From Brevundimonas variabilis (GTDB taxonomy: Bacteria > Pseudomonadota > Alphaproteobacteria > Caulobacterales > Caulobacteraceae): a DNA stretch of 64,000 nucleotides. This document shows, piece by piece, positions 27,109 through 35,860 of this stretch. The first letter of the stretch is position 1, and each line of letters starts with the position of its first letter. A program made the position numbers and the translations under genes. The notes beneath the pieces are model-generated. The model saw nothing but the letters and a program-made list of their open reading frames with translations, made no database searches and was not told the origin of the DNA. The DNA lies in the NCBI RefSeq assembly GCF_014199945.1, contig NZ_JACHOR010000002.1, positions 682,001 through 746,000 of the forward strand. Reading direction: 5' to 3'.

Positions 27109-27851
27109 GCGCGCGAGACCTGGAAACCCGCGAAGGACTGGCTGACCGGCATGAGCTCCAATGTGTTGATGTTCAGGTGCGGCGGCAGTTCAGCGACCCA
27201 CAGCAGGGTGGCTGCGATGTCTGCACCGGTCATCGGGTCGGCCCCGCCATAGATGGCATCGGATGCCGACTGGTCTCCGCCTGTCCGGACGAGGGTGAAT
27301 TCGGTCTCGACCATTCCCGGCTCGATCGAGGTCACGCGAACGCCCGTGCCGTGAAGGTCCGACCGGAGCCCCAGCGAGAACTGGTGCACGAAGGCCTTGG
27401 TCCCGCCGTAGGCATTGCCGCCCCGGTAGGGATAGGTCGCCGCCACCGACGAGATATTGATGATGGCTCCCTTCGCCGCGATCAGCGCCGGCAACAGCCT
27501 GTGCGTCATCGAGACAAGCGCCGTGACATTGGTGTCGATCATGGTCTTCCACTGATCGAGGTCGGCCTGCTGCGCCGGGTTCACGCCCAGCGCCAGACCG
27601 GCATTGTTGATCAGCAGGTCGATCGTCGCGAAATCCTTAGGCAGGCTGGCGATCGCGGCGTCGCGCGCCGCCTCGTCGCGCACATCAAAGGCCAGTGTGT
27701 GGACCTTGTCCGGCCCAACGGCAGCAGCAAGGGCCTCCAGCCGGTCAGCCCGGCGACCGGTGGCCACGACCTTCCAGCCCGCGTTCGCGAACGCGTAGAC
27801 GGCGGCCTCGCCGATGCCCGAGGTCGCCCCGGTGATGAAGACGGTTTTCAT
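27105..27851 (-). CDS. Short-chain dehydrogenase, YdfG-like
   Basis: A 248-residue NAD(P)-dependent oxidoreductase. The Rossmann motif is GATSGIGEA (8-16), followed by NNAG (82-85) and the catalytic S135, Y148 and K152. The overall pattern resembles E. coli YdfG, which oxidises 3-hydroxy acids and reduces malonic semialdehyde. The start is ATG 27851, three bases after the LysR stop; a longer frame into the LysR gene is not used. The gene is coupled to DUF3429 downstream. The substrate is inferred from likeness only. Confidence 0.88.
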   Translation of the reverse strand: MKTVFITGATSGIGEAAVYAFANAGWKVVATGRRADRLEALAAAVGPDKVHTLAFDVRDEAARDAAIASLPKDFATIDLLINNAGLALGVNPAQQADLDQWKTMIDTNVTALVSMTHRLLPALIAAKGAIINISSVAATYPYRGGNAYGGTKAFVHQFSLGLRSDLHGTGVRVTSIEPGMVETEFTLVRTGGDQSASDAIYGGADPMTGADIAATLLWVAELPPHLNINTLELMPVSQSFAGFQVSRA

Positions 27852-27853
27852 GC

Positions 27854-28783
27854 TCACAGCTGTCCCATGGTATTGTCGTGATCGACGGCCTGCTTGTTCA
27901 GCCATGCGACAAAGGCCTTTGCGCTCTGCGAGGCCGGTCGATCGCGTGGCAGGATGACATGGTATGCGAAGCCAACCGCTTCCGAACCGTCCGGGAACGG
28001 GGCCACCAGCCGCCCGGACGCCAGATCGGCCTGCGCCAGGGCGCGCTTGGCCAGGGCAACACCCCGCCCTGCGAGCGCCGCCTCGATTAGCAGGCTGGAC
28101 TGATTGAATCGTGAACCCTTTCGCGGATCCGGGTGACGCACCTTGCGGGCCTTCAGCCACATCGCCCAGTCCGGTCGGCTGGGGTCTGCATCGGCCGACA
28201 CGTCATGCAGCAGCGGTTTGTGAATCAGGTCCGCCGGCGTGCGGATCGGGTGGTCACCCTGAACCATCGATGGAGCGCACACCGGCAACACGGTCTCCGA
28301 CATCAAAAGGTCCGCGATCGTCCCGGCATAACCCCCGGGCCCGTAGCGGACGGCCAGATCGACATTGCCGTCTGACAGGCTGACCGGCTCCATGTCCGCG
28401 CTGATCCAGACCTCGATCTCGGGGTGCACGGCATGGAAATCATCCATGCGGGGCATCAGCCATTTGGCGGCAAACGACGGCGCCACGCTGACGGAGACCT
28501 GTTTCCTGCGAACCGGCTCACGCAGCATGGCCGAGCCGTCCATCAGCCGCTCGAAGCCGTCGCGCAGCAGCGGAACAGCCGACCGGCCAAGATCGGTCAA
28601 CTGCAGGCCCTTGGCCTCGCGCCGGAACAATGGCTGGCCAATGGTGTCTTCCAGCAGGCGGATATGCTGGCTGATGGCGCCGGGCGTGACCGAAAGCTCG
28701 TCCGCCGCCTTGGAGAAACTCAGGTGTCGGGACGCAGCCTCGAAGGCACGAAGGGCGTTCAGGGGAAGCAACGGTCTGGCCAT
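27854..28783 (-). CDS. LysR-family transcriptional regulator (GcvA-like)
   Basis: A 309-residue regulator. Residues about 5-65 form the winged helix-turn-helix (LRAFEAASRHLSFSKAADEL, VTPGAISQHIRLLE), followed by a LysR substrate-binding domain. The sequence around PLNALRAFEAAARH is typical of the GcvA/AmpR branch. It heads the run with the SDR, DUF3429 and antiporter genes and is divergent from cysG, with 127 bases between. Despite being beside sulfur genes it does not look like CysB. A dyad in the gap may be its operator. The frame continues upstream, but that part is antisense to cysG. Confidence 0.88.
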   Translation of the reverse strand: MARPLLPLNALRAFEAASRHLSFSKAADELSVTPGAISQHIRLLEDTIGQPLFRREAKGLQLTDLGRSAVPLLRDGFERLMDGSAMLREPVRRKQVSVSVAPSFAAKWLMPRMDDFHAVHPEIEVWISADMEPVSLSDGNVDLAVRYGPGGYAGTIADLLMSETVLPVCAPSMVQGDHPIRTPADLIHKPLLHDVSADADPSRPDWAMWLKARKVRHPDPRKGSRFNQSSLLIEAALAGRGVALAKRALAQADLASGRLVAPFPDGSEAVGFAYHVILPRDRPASQSAKAFVAWLNKQAVDHDNTMGQL

Positions 28784-28809
28784 CGTCGTCAGAAATCCTA
28801 TCAGCGCGA

Positions 28810-28828
28810 ACAAAACAATCTGGTTTGT
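28810..28828. promoter_or_regulatory. Possible LysR-type operator dyad
   Basis: ACAAA (28810-28814) and TTTGT (28824-28828) form an inverted repeat with nine bases between, 27 bases upstream of the LysR start in the divergent gap with cysG. The size and place fit a LysR autoregulatory site, but a single short dyad is weak evidence. Confidence 0.3.
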
Positions 28829-28910
28829 GAGCAAAGGGACGATTTCTTCATAAGCGGGGCTCGGATCGCGCGTCGCAAGGGGCGTCGGCGATGCGGGAGC
28901 CTCACCGCAG

Positions 28911-30296
28911 ATGCAAGTTTTCCTCGCCTCAATTCCCCTCCAGAACGCTCGCGTGGTCGTGGTCGGTAGCGGTGAGCCCGCGCTTGCCAAATTGCGCCTG
29001 TTCCTGTCCAGCCCGGCCGAACTGTCCTGGTTCACACCGGACGGCCCACCCCCCGAGAACGAGCAGTCCCGCGGTGGTCCGACCCCGATCGTGCGCGGTC
29101 CGGTGGCTGAGGATTTCTGCAACGCGCGGCTGGTCTTCATCGCGATCGAGGATGAGGTCGAGGCCGCGCGGCTGGCATCGCTCGCCCGGTCTGCAGGAGC
29201 CCTCGTCAATGTCGTCGACAAGCCTGCGCTGGCCGACTTCCAGACTCCAGCCTTCGTCGATCGTGACAGCGTGGTGATCGGCATTGCGACAGGAGGGTCC
29301 GCCCCCATCCTGGCCCGCGACATCCGCTCGAAGATCGAGGCCATCATCCCGGCGGCTACGGGCCCCCTCGCCCGACTGGCCGGAGACATTCGCGACACGG
29401 TGAAGGCCAGTGTCCCCGACTTTCTGGCCCGCCGCCGTTTCTGGGAGCGGGCCTTTCGCGGGCATGCCGCCGACCTTGTCGCGGCCGGCAAGCCACTGGA
29501 GGCGCGACGCGAGATGCTGCGCCTGCTGAATGCCGCCGCGCCCGAGACAGGCGTTGTTCATATCGTCGGTGCCGGCCCCGGCGACCCGGAACTGCTGACC
29601 CTGAAGGCCTTGCGGATCCTTCAGGACGCCGATGTCGTCATCTACGACCGGCTGGTGCCCGAGGCCGTGCTGGAGCGAGCCCGGCGCGACGCCCGTCGTC
29701 TATATGTGGGCAAGAGCCGGGGTGACCATTCCGTGCCCCAGGACCAGATCGAGGCCCTGATGATCGCCGAGGCCCGCGCCGGCCAGCGTGTCGTGCGCCT
29801 GAAAGGCGGTGATCCCTTCGTGTTCGGCCGCGGTGGCGAAGAACTGGAGGCCATGCGCAAGGCCGGCGTGCCTGTGTTTGTCGTTCCCGGCGTGACGGCG
29901 GCCCTCGCCTGTGCGGCGTCGGCGGGCATTCCGCTCACGCATCGGGATCACGCCCAGTCTGTGACCTTTGTCACGGCCCAGGAAAAACCCGGTGGCATCG
30001 CTCCGGACTGGACCCGGCTGGCGGCGGCCAACCAGACGCTGGCCATCTACATGGGGACCGACCGGGCTGGTCAAACCGCAGCCTCCCTGATCTCGGCGGG
30101 CCGGGCTCCGGCCACGCCGGTGGCAATCGTCGAGAACGGCAGCCGCCCGGACGAGCGTGTCATCACGGGCACGCTGGGCGATCTCGGCGGAATGGTCGCG
30201 CGATCGAACCTGACCGGTCCTGCTCTGCTGTTCGTCGGTGAGTGCGCCGCCTTCAGTGCTGCCGAACTGGATGTGCGGGCAGAGGTGGCGGCATGA
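28911..30296 (+). CDS. cysG: Siroheme synthase CysG
   Basis: A multifunctional enzyme turning uroporphyrinogen III into siroheme. Residues about 1-205 form the dehydrogenase/ferrochelatase half (RVVVVGSGEPALAKLRLF, IGIATGGSAPILAR). Residues about 215-455 form the SAM-dependent uroporphyrinogen methyltransferase (IVGAGPGDPELLTLKALR, YDRLV, RLKGGDPFVFGRGGEE). It supplies the cofactor of the sulfite reductase two genes downstream and starts the same operon. The methyltransferase product precorrin-2 also feeds cobalamin synthesis. Its stop overlaps the DUF2849 start (ATGA). Length 461 residues is normal. Confidence 0.94.
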   Translation: MQVFLASIPLQNARVVVVGSGEPALAKLRLFLSSPAELSWFTPDGPPPENEQSRGGPTPIVRGPVAEDFCNARLVFIAIEDEVEAARLASLARSAGALVNVVDKPALADFQTPAFVDRDSVVIGIATGGSAPILARDIRSKIEAIIPAATGPLARLAGDIRDTVKASVPDFLARRRFWERAFRGHAADLVAAGKPLEARREMLRLLNAAAPETGVVHIVGAGPGDPELLTLKALRILQDADVVIYDRLVPEAVLERARRDARRLYVGKSRGDHSVPQDQIEALMIAEARAGQRVVRLKGGDPFVFGRGGEELEAMRKAGVPVFVVPGVTAALACAASAGIPLTHRDHAQSVTFVTAQEKPGGIAPDWTRLAAANQTLAIYMGTDRAGQTAASLISAGRAPATPVAIVENGSRPDERVITGTLGDLGGMVARSNLTGPALLFVGECAAFSAAELDVRAEVAA

Positions 30297-30562
30297 AGCT
30301 GATCACCGCCAATCGCCTGTCGGACGGTCGTGTCATCTATGTCGGGGCTGATGATGGCGCGGTCGACGCCATGCTCCAGGCTGCATCTTTCGACGAAGAT
30401 CAGGCAGATGCCGCCCTGGGACGCGCGGCCGCGCGCCCCGACGTCTTCGTCAATCCATATCTCGTCGAGGTGCGCGGCCAGACGCCTTCGGGCAGGGACC
30501 GGCTGAAGGAGACCATCCGCGCGACCGGCCCGACCGTCGGTCACAGTCTGGATGCCCGTTGA
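30293..30562 (+). CDS. DUF2849 protein
   Basis: An 89-residue protein of the DUF2849 family, regularly found between cysG and sulfite reductase in alphaproteobacteria. It starts KLITANRLSDGRVIYV and ends with a basic tail. The role is unknown but context points to sulfite reduction or siroheme delivery. ATG 30293 overlaps the cysG stop, and its TGA overlaps the next ATG (TGATG), so all three genes are coupled. Confidence 0.87.
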   Translation: MKLITANRLSDGRVIYVGADDGAVDAMLQAASFDEDQADAALGRAAARPDVFVNPYLVEVRGQTPSGRDRLKETIRATGPTVGHSLDAR

Positions 30563-32223
30563 TGTATCGCTATGACGAGTTCGATTCAGCGCTGGTGCAG
30601 GACCGCATCGCCGAGTTCCGCGATCAGGTGGCCCGCCGCGTGTCTGGAGCCCTGACCGAGGATCAATTCAAGCCGCTGCGGTTGATGAACGGCGTCTACC
30701 TGCAATTGCATGCCTACATGCTTCGGGTGGCGGTGCCCTATGGCGTGATGCGATCGGCCCAGATGCGCAAGCTGGCCCATATCGCCCGGACCTATGACAA
30801 GGGCTACGGCCATTTCACGACCCGGACCAATATCCAGTTCAACTGGCCAGCCCTGACCGACATCCCGACGATTCTGGAAGACCTGGCCATGGTCGAGATG
30901 CACGCTATCCAGACCAGCGGGAACTGCATCCGGAATGTGACGACGGATGTCTTCGCAGGCGCGGCCGACGACGAGATCGAGGATCCGCGGCCCTGGTGCG
31001 AAATCCTGCGCCAGTGGTCCACGATCCACCCCGAGTTTTCCTTCCTGCCGCGCAAGTTCAAGATCGCCGTGATCGCGTCAGAGACGGACCGCGCGGCCAT
31101 CCGGACCCACGACGTTGGCTTGCAGATCGTGCAGGGCGCTGACGGACAGACGGCTTTCCGGGTCTTCGTCGGCGGCGGTCAGGGCCGCCTGCCCCACATC
31201 GCTAAGGAGATTGCATCGGCCGTGCCCGGGCGGGAAATCCTGGCCTATCTGACGGCCATCCTGCGCGCCTACAACCTGTTGGGACGGCGCGATAACATCC
31301 ACAAGGCCAGGATCAAGATCCTGGTCGAGGCCATCGGCATCGAGGCCTTCCGCGAGGAGGTGGAACGACATCACGCCGAACTCCGGCTCGAGGACCTGAT
31401 CCTGCCGACGGATGAACTTGAGCGTATCCGGGCCAGTTTCGCTCCGCCGCCGTTCGAAACCCTGACCCGGCATTCAGGTGCCTTCGACCGCGCTGTCCTC
31501 GCGGAGCCCGAGTTCGCCCGCTGGACCCGCAACAATGTCCGCCGCCACAAGGTGGCCGGTTATGCCAGCGCCATCATCTCGCTGAAGCCGGTCGACGGCG
31601 TGCCTGGCGACATCACGGCCGCCCAGATGGAAGCTGTTGCCAATCTGGCCGAACGCTTCGGGTTCGACGAAGTGCGCGCGGCCTATGAGCAGAACCTCGT
31701 CCTGCCGCACGTCCGGCTGGATGAACTTCCCACGATCTGGCGCGCGCTGGATGCGGCCGGTCTGGCCACGGCCAATGCCGATCTGGCCACCGACATCATC
31801 GCCTGCCCGGGTCTGGATTACTGCAGTCTGGCCAATGCACGATCCATCCCGGTCGCCCAGGCCCTGTCCCGGCGCCTCGCCGACCTCGACCATCAGGAGA
31901 GGATCGGCCCGGTACGAATCAACATGAGCGGCTGCATCAATGCCTGCGGTCACCACCATGTCGGGCACATCGGCATTCTGGGCGTCGACCGAAAAGGCGA
32001 GGAATTCTACCAGATCACCGTCGGCGGTTCTCCGGACGAAAAGGCGGCGCTGGGCGAGATCGTCGGGCGTAGCCTGTCTGCTGACGAAACCCCCCTCGCC
32101 ATCGAGCGTGCCCTGAACCGCTACCTCGATATCCGGACGGACGGCGAGCGCTTCATCGATACGGTTCGCCGCGTCGGAGCCAGCCCGTTCCGGGAGGCCA
32201 TCTACGCGCCTCTGGACGCCTGA
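30562..32223 (+). CDS. cysI: Sulfite reductase hemoprotein (nitrite/sulfite reductase family)
   Basis: A 553-residue assimilatory enzyme reducing sulfite to sulfide. The cysteines binding the coupled 4Fe-4S/siroheme centre are C415-x5-C421 (CPGLDYC) and C458-x3-C462 (CINAC). N-terminal FTTRTNIQFNWP is the usual siroheme-binding segment. ATG 30562 overlaps the stop of the DUF2849 gene; the preceding TTG is also possible. In many alphaproteobacteria DUF934 and cysH follow; here DUF3422 follows instead after 100 bases. A nitrite reductase role is less likely given the cysG/DUF2849 context. Confidence 0.92.
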   Translation: MYRYDEFDSALVQDRIAEFRDQVARRVSGALTEDQFKPLRLMNGVYLQLHAYMLRVAVPYGVMRSAQMRKLAHIARTYDKGYGHFTTRTNIQFNWPALTDIPTILEDLAMVEMHAIQTSGNCIRNVTTDVFAGAADDEIEDPRPWCEILRQWSTIHPEFSFLPRKFKIAVIASETDRAAIRTHDVGLQIVQGADGQTAFRVFVGGGQGRLPHIAKEIASAVPGREILAYLTAILRAYNLLGRRDNIHKARIKILVEAIGIEAFREEVERHHAELRLEDLILPTDELERIRASFAPPPFETLTRHSGAFDRAVLAEPEFARWTRNNVRRHKVAGYASAIISLKPVDGVPGDITAAQMEAVANLAERFGFDEVRAAYEQNLVLPHVRLDELPTIWRALDAAGLATANADLATDIIACPGLDYCSLANARSIPVAQALSRRLADLDHQERIGPVRINMSGCINACGHHHVGHIGILGVDRKGEEFYQITVGGSPDEKAALGEIVGRSLSADETPLAIERALNRYLDIRTDGERFIDTVRRVGASPFREAIYAPLDA

Positions 32224-32323
32224 GATGGCCTGCCGCCGCGGGTGCGGCGACAGGAAAACCTGCCTCATTTGATGGGCGCTCGTTCTTCGCCTAACGTGGA
32301 TCGGGTCTGCAGGGGGATCGGGA

Positions 32324-33640
32324 ATGAGCCAGTCGACATCGGCTGCCACCACGCGGTGGCGTTACCATCCCCAGCGGGACGTACTCATCGCTGAGGCGCA
32401 TGCTCGCCCGTTCACACCCCTCGTCGGCCCCGCCCTGATTACCCGGATTGCGACCCTGTCGGGTCAGGCTGGGGAAGAAGCTGACCGGGTTCACATGGCC
32501 GCGCTGTGTCGTCGCCTGGGTCAACCGGAGCCAGGACCGACCTCGCGCTGGTGCGTGCTTGACGCCGGACTTTGGCGGGTCCGCTGGGAACGGCATACCG
32601 AACTGTCGACCTGGACCTTCTTCCGCGCGCCATCGGGCACGACGCCATTCGCTGAATCGGCCCTGGACCTCGCACCGGAAGACTGGCTGTCGGCATTTCC
32701 CGGTGAGGTGCTGGTCGCAACCCGTCTGGAAGTCTGGCCGGAAGTCGACGAGCGCGCCGCTGCGGCCCTGTTCGGGCTGGAGGTCGTCGGTGCGCGCCTC
32801 GCCGATGGGGCGGCGATCGCTCTGACGGATTTCCGGCCGGACGCTCAGGGCATGACCCGCTATCTGATGCTGGCTCATGCCGGGGACGCAGCCCTGACCG
32901 GTCGTCTGGTCCAGAGTCTGCTGGAGATCGAGACCTACCGTCTGATGGCGCTCCTGGCGTTTCCCGTTGCCGGTCAGACGGCCAGCGCACTGGGCACCAT
33001 CGAGGCCACGGCGGCAGAACTCGCGCACAAGCTGGCCGAGGATGCCGACCCGGAAGCCGATCGCCTGCTTCTTGATCGCCTGGCCGCTCTCGCTGGCGAG
33101 ACCGAAGCTCTGATCGGCCGGACCAGCTTCCGCTTCGGAGCGGCCTCCGCGTATCACGGGATTGTTCGCGAACGGATCGACATGCTGCGCGAGACCCATA
33201 TCGATGGTCTGCTGACGCTGGGCGAGTTCATGCAGCGGCGGCTTGATCCGGCGATGCGTACCTGTGACGCCACCGCCGAGCGCCAGAGAGCTACGATCGA
33301 TCGTATCGCCCGCATGGCGCAGATGCTGAACACCCGGGTCGAGGTTGCCGCTGAAGCCACAAGTGCTGCGCTGCTGGCCTCCATGGACAAACGGGCCGGG
33401 ACACAGCTGAAGCTGCAACAGACCGTCGAAGGGCTGTCTACTGCCGCTATCGCCTACTATGCCGTGGGCCTGCTGAGCTTCCCGCTGAAGGCCATCGAAT
33501 CGGTCTGGCACGCTTTCAGCGCGACCGTCGCGGTCGGAATCGCAGCACCTCTGGTTGTCCTGGTTGTCTGGCGCAGCCTCCACTCGTGGCGGCGAAAACT
33601 CGAGGATGAGGGCACGTCACGGAGCGAGCGAAGGTCCTGA
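32324..33640 (+). CDS. DUF3422 membrane-associated protein
   Basis: A 438-residue protein of the DUF3422 family, recognised by HPQRDVLIAEAHARPF at the N-terminus and the central HTELSTWTFFR. The long middle part is helical with probable coiled coils, and two C-terminal hydrophobic helices (about 363-385 and 403-422) anchor it in the membrane. The fold resembles CorA-like layouts, but no CorA signature (GMN) is visible, so transport is only a possibility. Start ATG 32324 follows GGGGGATC. Confidence 0.82.
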   Translation: MSQSTSAATTRWRYHPQRDVLIAEAHARPFTPLVGPALITRIATLSGQAGEEADRVHMAALCRRLGQPEPGPTSRWCVLDAGLWRVRWERHTELSTWTFFRAPSGTTPFAESALDLAPEDWLSAFPGEVLVATRLEVWPEVDERAAAALFGLEVVGARLADGAAIALTDFRPDAQGMTRYLMLAHAGDAALTGRLVQSLLEIETYRLMALLAFPVAGQTASALGTIEATAAELAHKLAEDADPEADRLLLDRLAALAGETEALIGRTSFRFGAASAYHGIVRERIDMLRETHIDGLLTLGEFMQRRLDPAMRTCDATAERQRATIDRIARMAQMLNTRVEVAAEATSAALLASMDKRAGTQLKLQQTVEGLSTAAIAYYAVGLLSFPLKAIESVWHAFSATVAVGIAAPLVVLVVWRSLHSWRRKLEDEGTSRSERRS

Positions 33641-33692
33641 GCCCGGTCGCCGCGACCGGCCGTCGCAGTCGAAAGTCCGTCGATGACCACAG

Positions 33693-33720
33693 TTGACAGG
33701 GGTCAGGTGGGGTCTAATGT
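33693..33720 (+). promoter_or_regulatory. Predicted sigma-70-type promoter of the cytochrome c gene
   Basis: TTGACA (33693-33698), a 16-base spacer and TAATGT (33715-33720), about 36 bases before the cytochrome start. The -35 matches the consensus exactly. A half-site of the TGT-N12-ACA type overlaps the -35 but the second half is missing. Confidence 0.5.
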
Positions 33721-33755
33721 CCCCTCCACCAACAGGGAAATGCGAGGCTGCCAAG

Positions 33756-34289
33756 ATGCGTAAATTAGGTTTGTTCAGCGTAATGGCGGCAACCGCCGCG
33801 CTCACGCTATCCGCTTGCAGCGGTGGCGAGGAAAAGGCCCCTGCGGCTGAAGCGCCCGCACCGGCAGCCCCGGCCCCTGCTGCGACCCCGCCGGCCGAAG
33901 CGCCCGCCGCCGCACCGGCCGCGGCCCCCGCGGCAGCGACTCCCGCTCCCGCTGCTGGCGCGACCCTTCAACTCGCAGGTCTGACCGGCGACGCCACCGC
34001 AGGTCAACGCGTGTTCGCCCAGTGCCGCACCTGCCACGCGATCGAAGAAGGCCAGAACAAGGTCGGTCCGTCTCTGCACGGCATCATCGGCCGCACTGCC
34101 GGTTCCGTGCCGAACTTCCGTTATTCCGCCGCAAACAAGGCTAGCGGCGTTGTCTGGACTGAAGAGGTTCTGTTCCAGTATCTCGAAAACCCGCGTGGCT
34201 TCATGCCCGGCACGAACATGAGCTTCGTCGGCTTGAAGCAGCCGCAACAGCGCGCCGATGTCATCGCCTATCTCAAGGCCAACACCTGA
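33756..34289 (+). CDS. Lipid-anchored c-type cytochrome
   Basis: A 177-residue class I cytochrome c. A lipoprotein signal ends LSAC (Cys21), then about 47 residues of Ala/Pro repeats form a flexible tether, and the heme domain carries C90-R-T-C93-H94 with a likely axial Met at 155 (PGTNMSF). This tethered layout lets the heme move between membrane complexes. It lies next to the photosynthesis block, so it could carry electrons to the reaction centre or to an oxidase; the sequence does not decide. ATG 33756 follows GAGG. The gene has its own promoter and a strong terminator. Confidence 0.88.
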   Translation: MRKLGLFSVMAATAALTLSACSGGEEKAPAAEAPAPAAPAPAATPPAEAPAAAPAAAPAAATPAPAAGATLQLAGLTGDATAGQRVFAQCRTCHAIEEGQNKVGPSLHGIIGRTAGSVPNFRYSAANKASGVVWTEEVLFQYLENPRGFMPGTNMSFVGLKQPQQRADVIAYLKANT

Positions 34290-34316
34290 TCATCAGGTTC
34301 GGTGAAACGACAGGAA

Positions 34317-34344
34317 AGGGCCCCGGGAAACCGGGGCCCTTTTT
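34317..34344. terminator. Strong bidirectional terminator
   Basis: A perfect 10-base-pair stem (34317-34326 with 34331-34340) capped by a GAAA tetraloop and followed by TTTT in the cytochrome direction; a shorter T run is present on the minus strand, so it can also end the leftward bchP unit. Confidence 0.93.
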
Positions 34345-34364
34345 GTTATCCGCTCAATCGGTTT

Positions 34365-34634
34365 TCAACGTGCCCGTCGCCGGGCCAGATCCAGCAGGTG
34401 AAACGGAAAGGACGCCGTGACCGCCACGGCCACCCAGGGCCAGGGGCCACCCGTCAATGCAACTCGGAGGGCGAGCAGAAGGCACACCCCTGGTAGGAAC
34501 GCCAGGGCGATATCCAGCGGCTGCATACGGTCTCGCCCGAAGCGCGATTTGCGCGTCAGCAGCCATCCCGCTTCGATCACCATCACAATCAGGATCAGAT
34601 CGACGACATGGCCGCTGCTGAACAGCGCGCTCAT
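34365..34634 (-). CDS. Small membrane protein coupled to bchP
   Basis: An 89-residue protein with three hydrophobic segments (about 8-24, 38-58 and 63-80) and a basic C-terminus rich in Arg. I recognise no family. Its ATG overlaps the TGA of bchP (34631-34634), so it is the last gene of the aerR-ppsR-bchG-bchP direction. The coupling suggests a job in late bacteriochlorophyll synthesis or pigment handling, but nothing in the sequence names it. Confidence 0.65.
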   Translation of the reverse strand: MSALFSSGHVVDLILIVMVIEAGWLLTRKSRFGRDRMQPLDIALAFLPGVCLLLALRVALTGGPWPWVAVAVTASFPFHLLDLARRRAR

Positions 34635-35860
34635 CGGGCTCCGGTCGTCTCGCCTATCCCGAACAGGTGGCCCAGATCCTTGAAGAAGATCTTGGCATGT
34701 GCGGCCGGTCGGGCCCGGACCAGTTCCTTGTTCATATAGGCCTGCCACGTCAGGGCCTGGACATCCGGGTCATCGCACATGGCCACAAACCGCTCGCGAC
34801 GCTTGTCCGAGCGATACCAGAAATGCTGCATGACCCCGAGGACGAGGAACACCTGCCCGTGCGCCTTCATGAACCGCTTGCGCGCGATCCCCAGCGCCTT
34901 CGCATTCCCGGTGGCGAGCGTTGCCTCGATCGCATCAGCGGCCAGCCGTCCGCCCTCCATCGCATAATAGAGGCCCTCCCCGGACGCCGGGGCCACGACG
35001 CCTGCGGCATCGCCCGCCAGCACGACATCTCGCCCGTTGTCCCATCGCTTCAGCGGTTTGAGCGGGATTGGCGCTCCCTCGGTCCGAACCGTCTCGCAGT
35101 TCGCCAGACCACTGGATTTCCGCAACTCGGTCACCGCGGTGCGCAGGGAGAAGCCCTTCTGCATGCTGCCGACGCCGATACTGGCGGTGTCACCATGCGG
35201 GAAGATCCAGGCATAGAAGTCGGGTGAAAGCTGTCCCTGGTAATAGACGTCGCAACGGGCGGGCTCGTAGTCGGCGGCACCGATGCCCGGCGAACGGATG
35301 ATCTCGTGATAGGCGAAGACGTAGCGCTGCCGATCCGAACCCTTGACCGTCTGGGCCGCGACCTGGGACCGGGCACCGTCGGCTCCGATGATCGTTCGCG
35401 CCCGCACCGAAACCGGAGCATCGGTCTTGGCGGCACCGGCCGGTCGATAGGTAACCAGCGCCATGCCGTCGGCGTCGCGCTCCACCGTCTCGAATGTTCC
35501 CGCACGACGTTCGGCCCCCGCACGTGCGGCCCGGTCGCGAAGCCATTCGTCGAACGTCTCGCGGTTGACCATACCGACATATCCGCCGTCGATCGGCATG
35601 TGCACGCGCCGCTCGGACGGCGCGATCATGCGCGCCTCACTGGCCTTGGCGCAGATCAAGCTGTCTGGAATGTCGTAATCGCGAATGAGCCGTGGCGGCA
35701 CGGCGCCGCCGCACGGCTTGATCCGGCCGGCCCGGTCCAGCAGCAGGACGGAGCGCCCAGCAGCGGCAAGCTGGCGTGCTGCGGTCGAACCGGATGGTCC
35801 GCCGCCGACGACGACGCAGTCGAACTGCTCCGCCAGAGTATGGGTATCAAGCCTGGACAT
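34631..35860 (-). CDS. bchP: Geranylgeranyl reductase BchP
   Basis: An FAD-dependent enzyme that reduces the geranylgeranyl tail of bacteriochlorophyllide ester to phytyl, the final step of bacteriochlorophyll a synthesis at the membrane. The 409-residue protein shows the N-terminal dinucleotide fold (CVVVGGGPSGSTAARQLAAAG), the PCGGAVPP motif and the C-terminal GDAAGVVAPASGEGLYYAMEGG flavin motif. ATG 35860 follows GGAG. It overlaps the end of the BCD-family transporter gene by 14 bases, and the small membrane-protein gene downstream by four. Confidence 0.96.
   Translation of the reverse strand: MSRLDTHTLAEQFDCVVVGGGPSGSTAARQLAAAGRSVLLLDRAGRIKPCGGAVPPRLIRDYDIPDSLICAKASEARMIAPSERRVHMPIDGGYVGMVNRETFDEWLRDRAARAGAERRAGTFETVERDADGMALVTYRPAGAAKTDAPVSVRARTIIGADGARSQVAAQTVKGSDRQRYVFAYHEIIRSPGIGAADYEPARCDVYYQGQLSPDFYAWIFPHGDTASIGVGSMQKGFSLRTAVTELRKSSGLANCETVRTEGAPIPLKPLKRWDNGRDVVLAGDAAGVVAPASGEGLYYAMEGGRLAADAIEATLATGNAKALGIARKRFMKAHGQVFLVLGVMQHFWYRSDKRRERFVAMCDDPDVQALTWQAYMNKELVRARPAAHAKIFFKDLGHLFGIGETTGAR

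Noticed and set aside
28784..29491. Long N-terminal extension of the LysR frame
   Set aside because: It is antisense to cysG, is low-complexity Ser/Arg/Ala-rich, and the normal LysR start at 28783 has a ribosome site.
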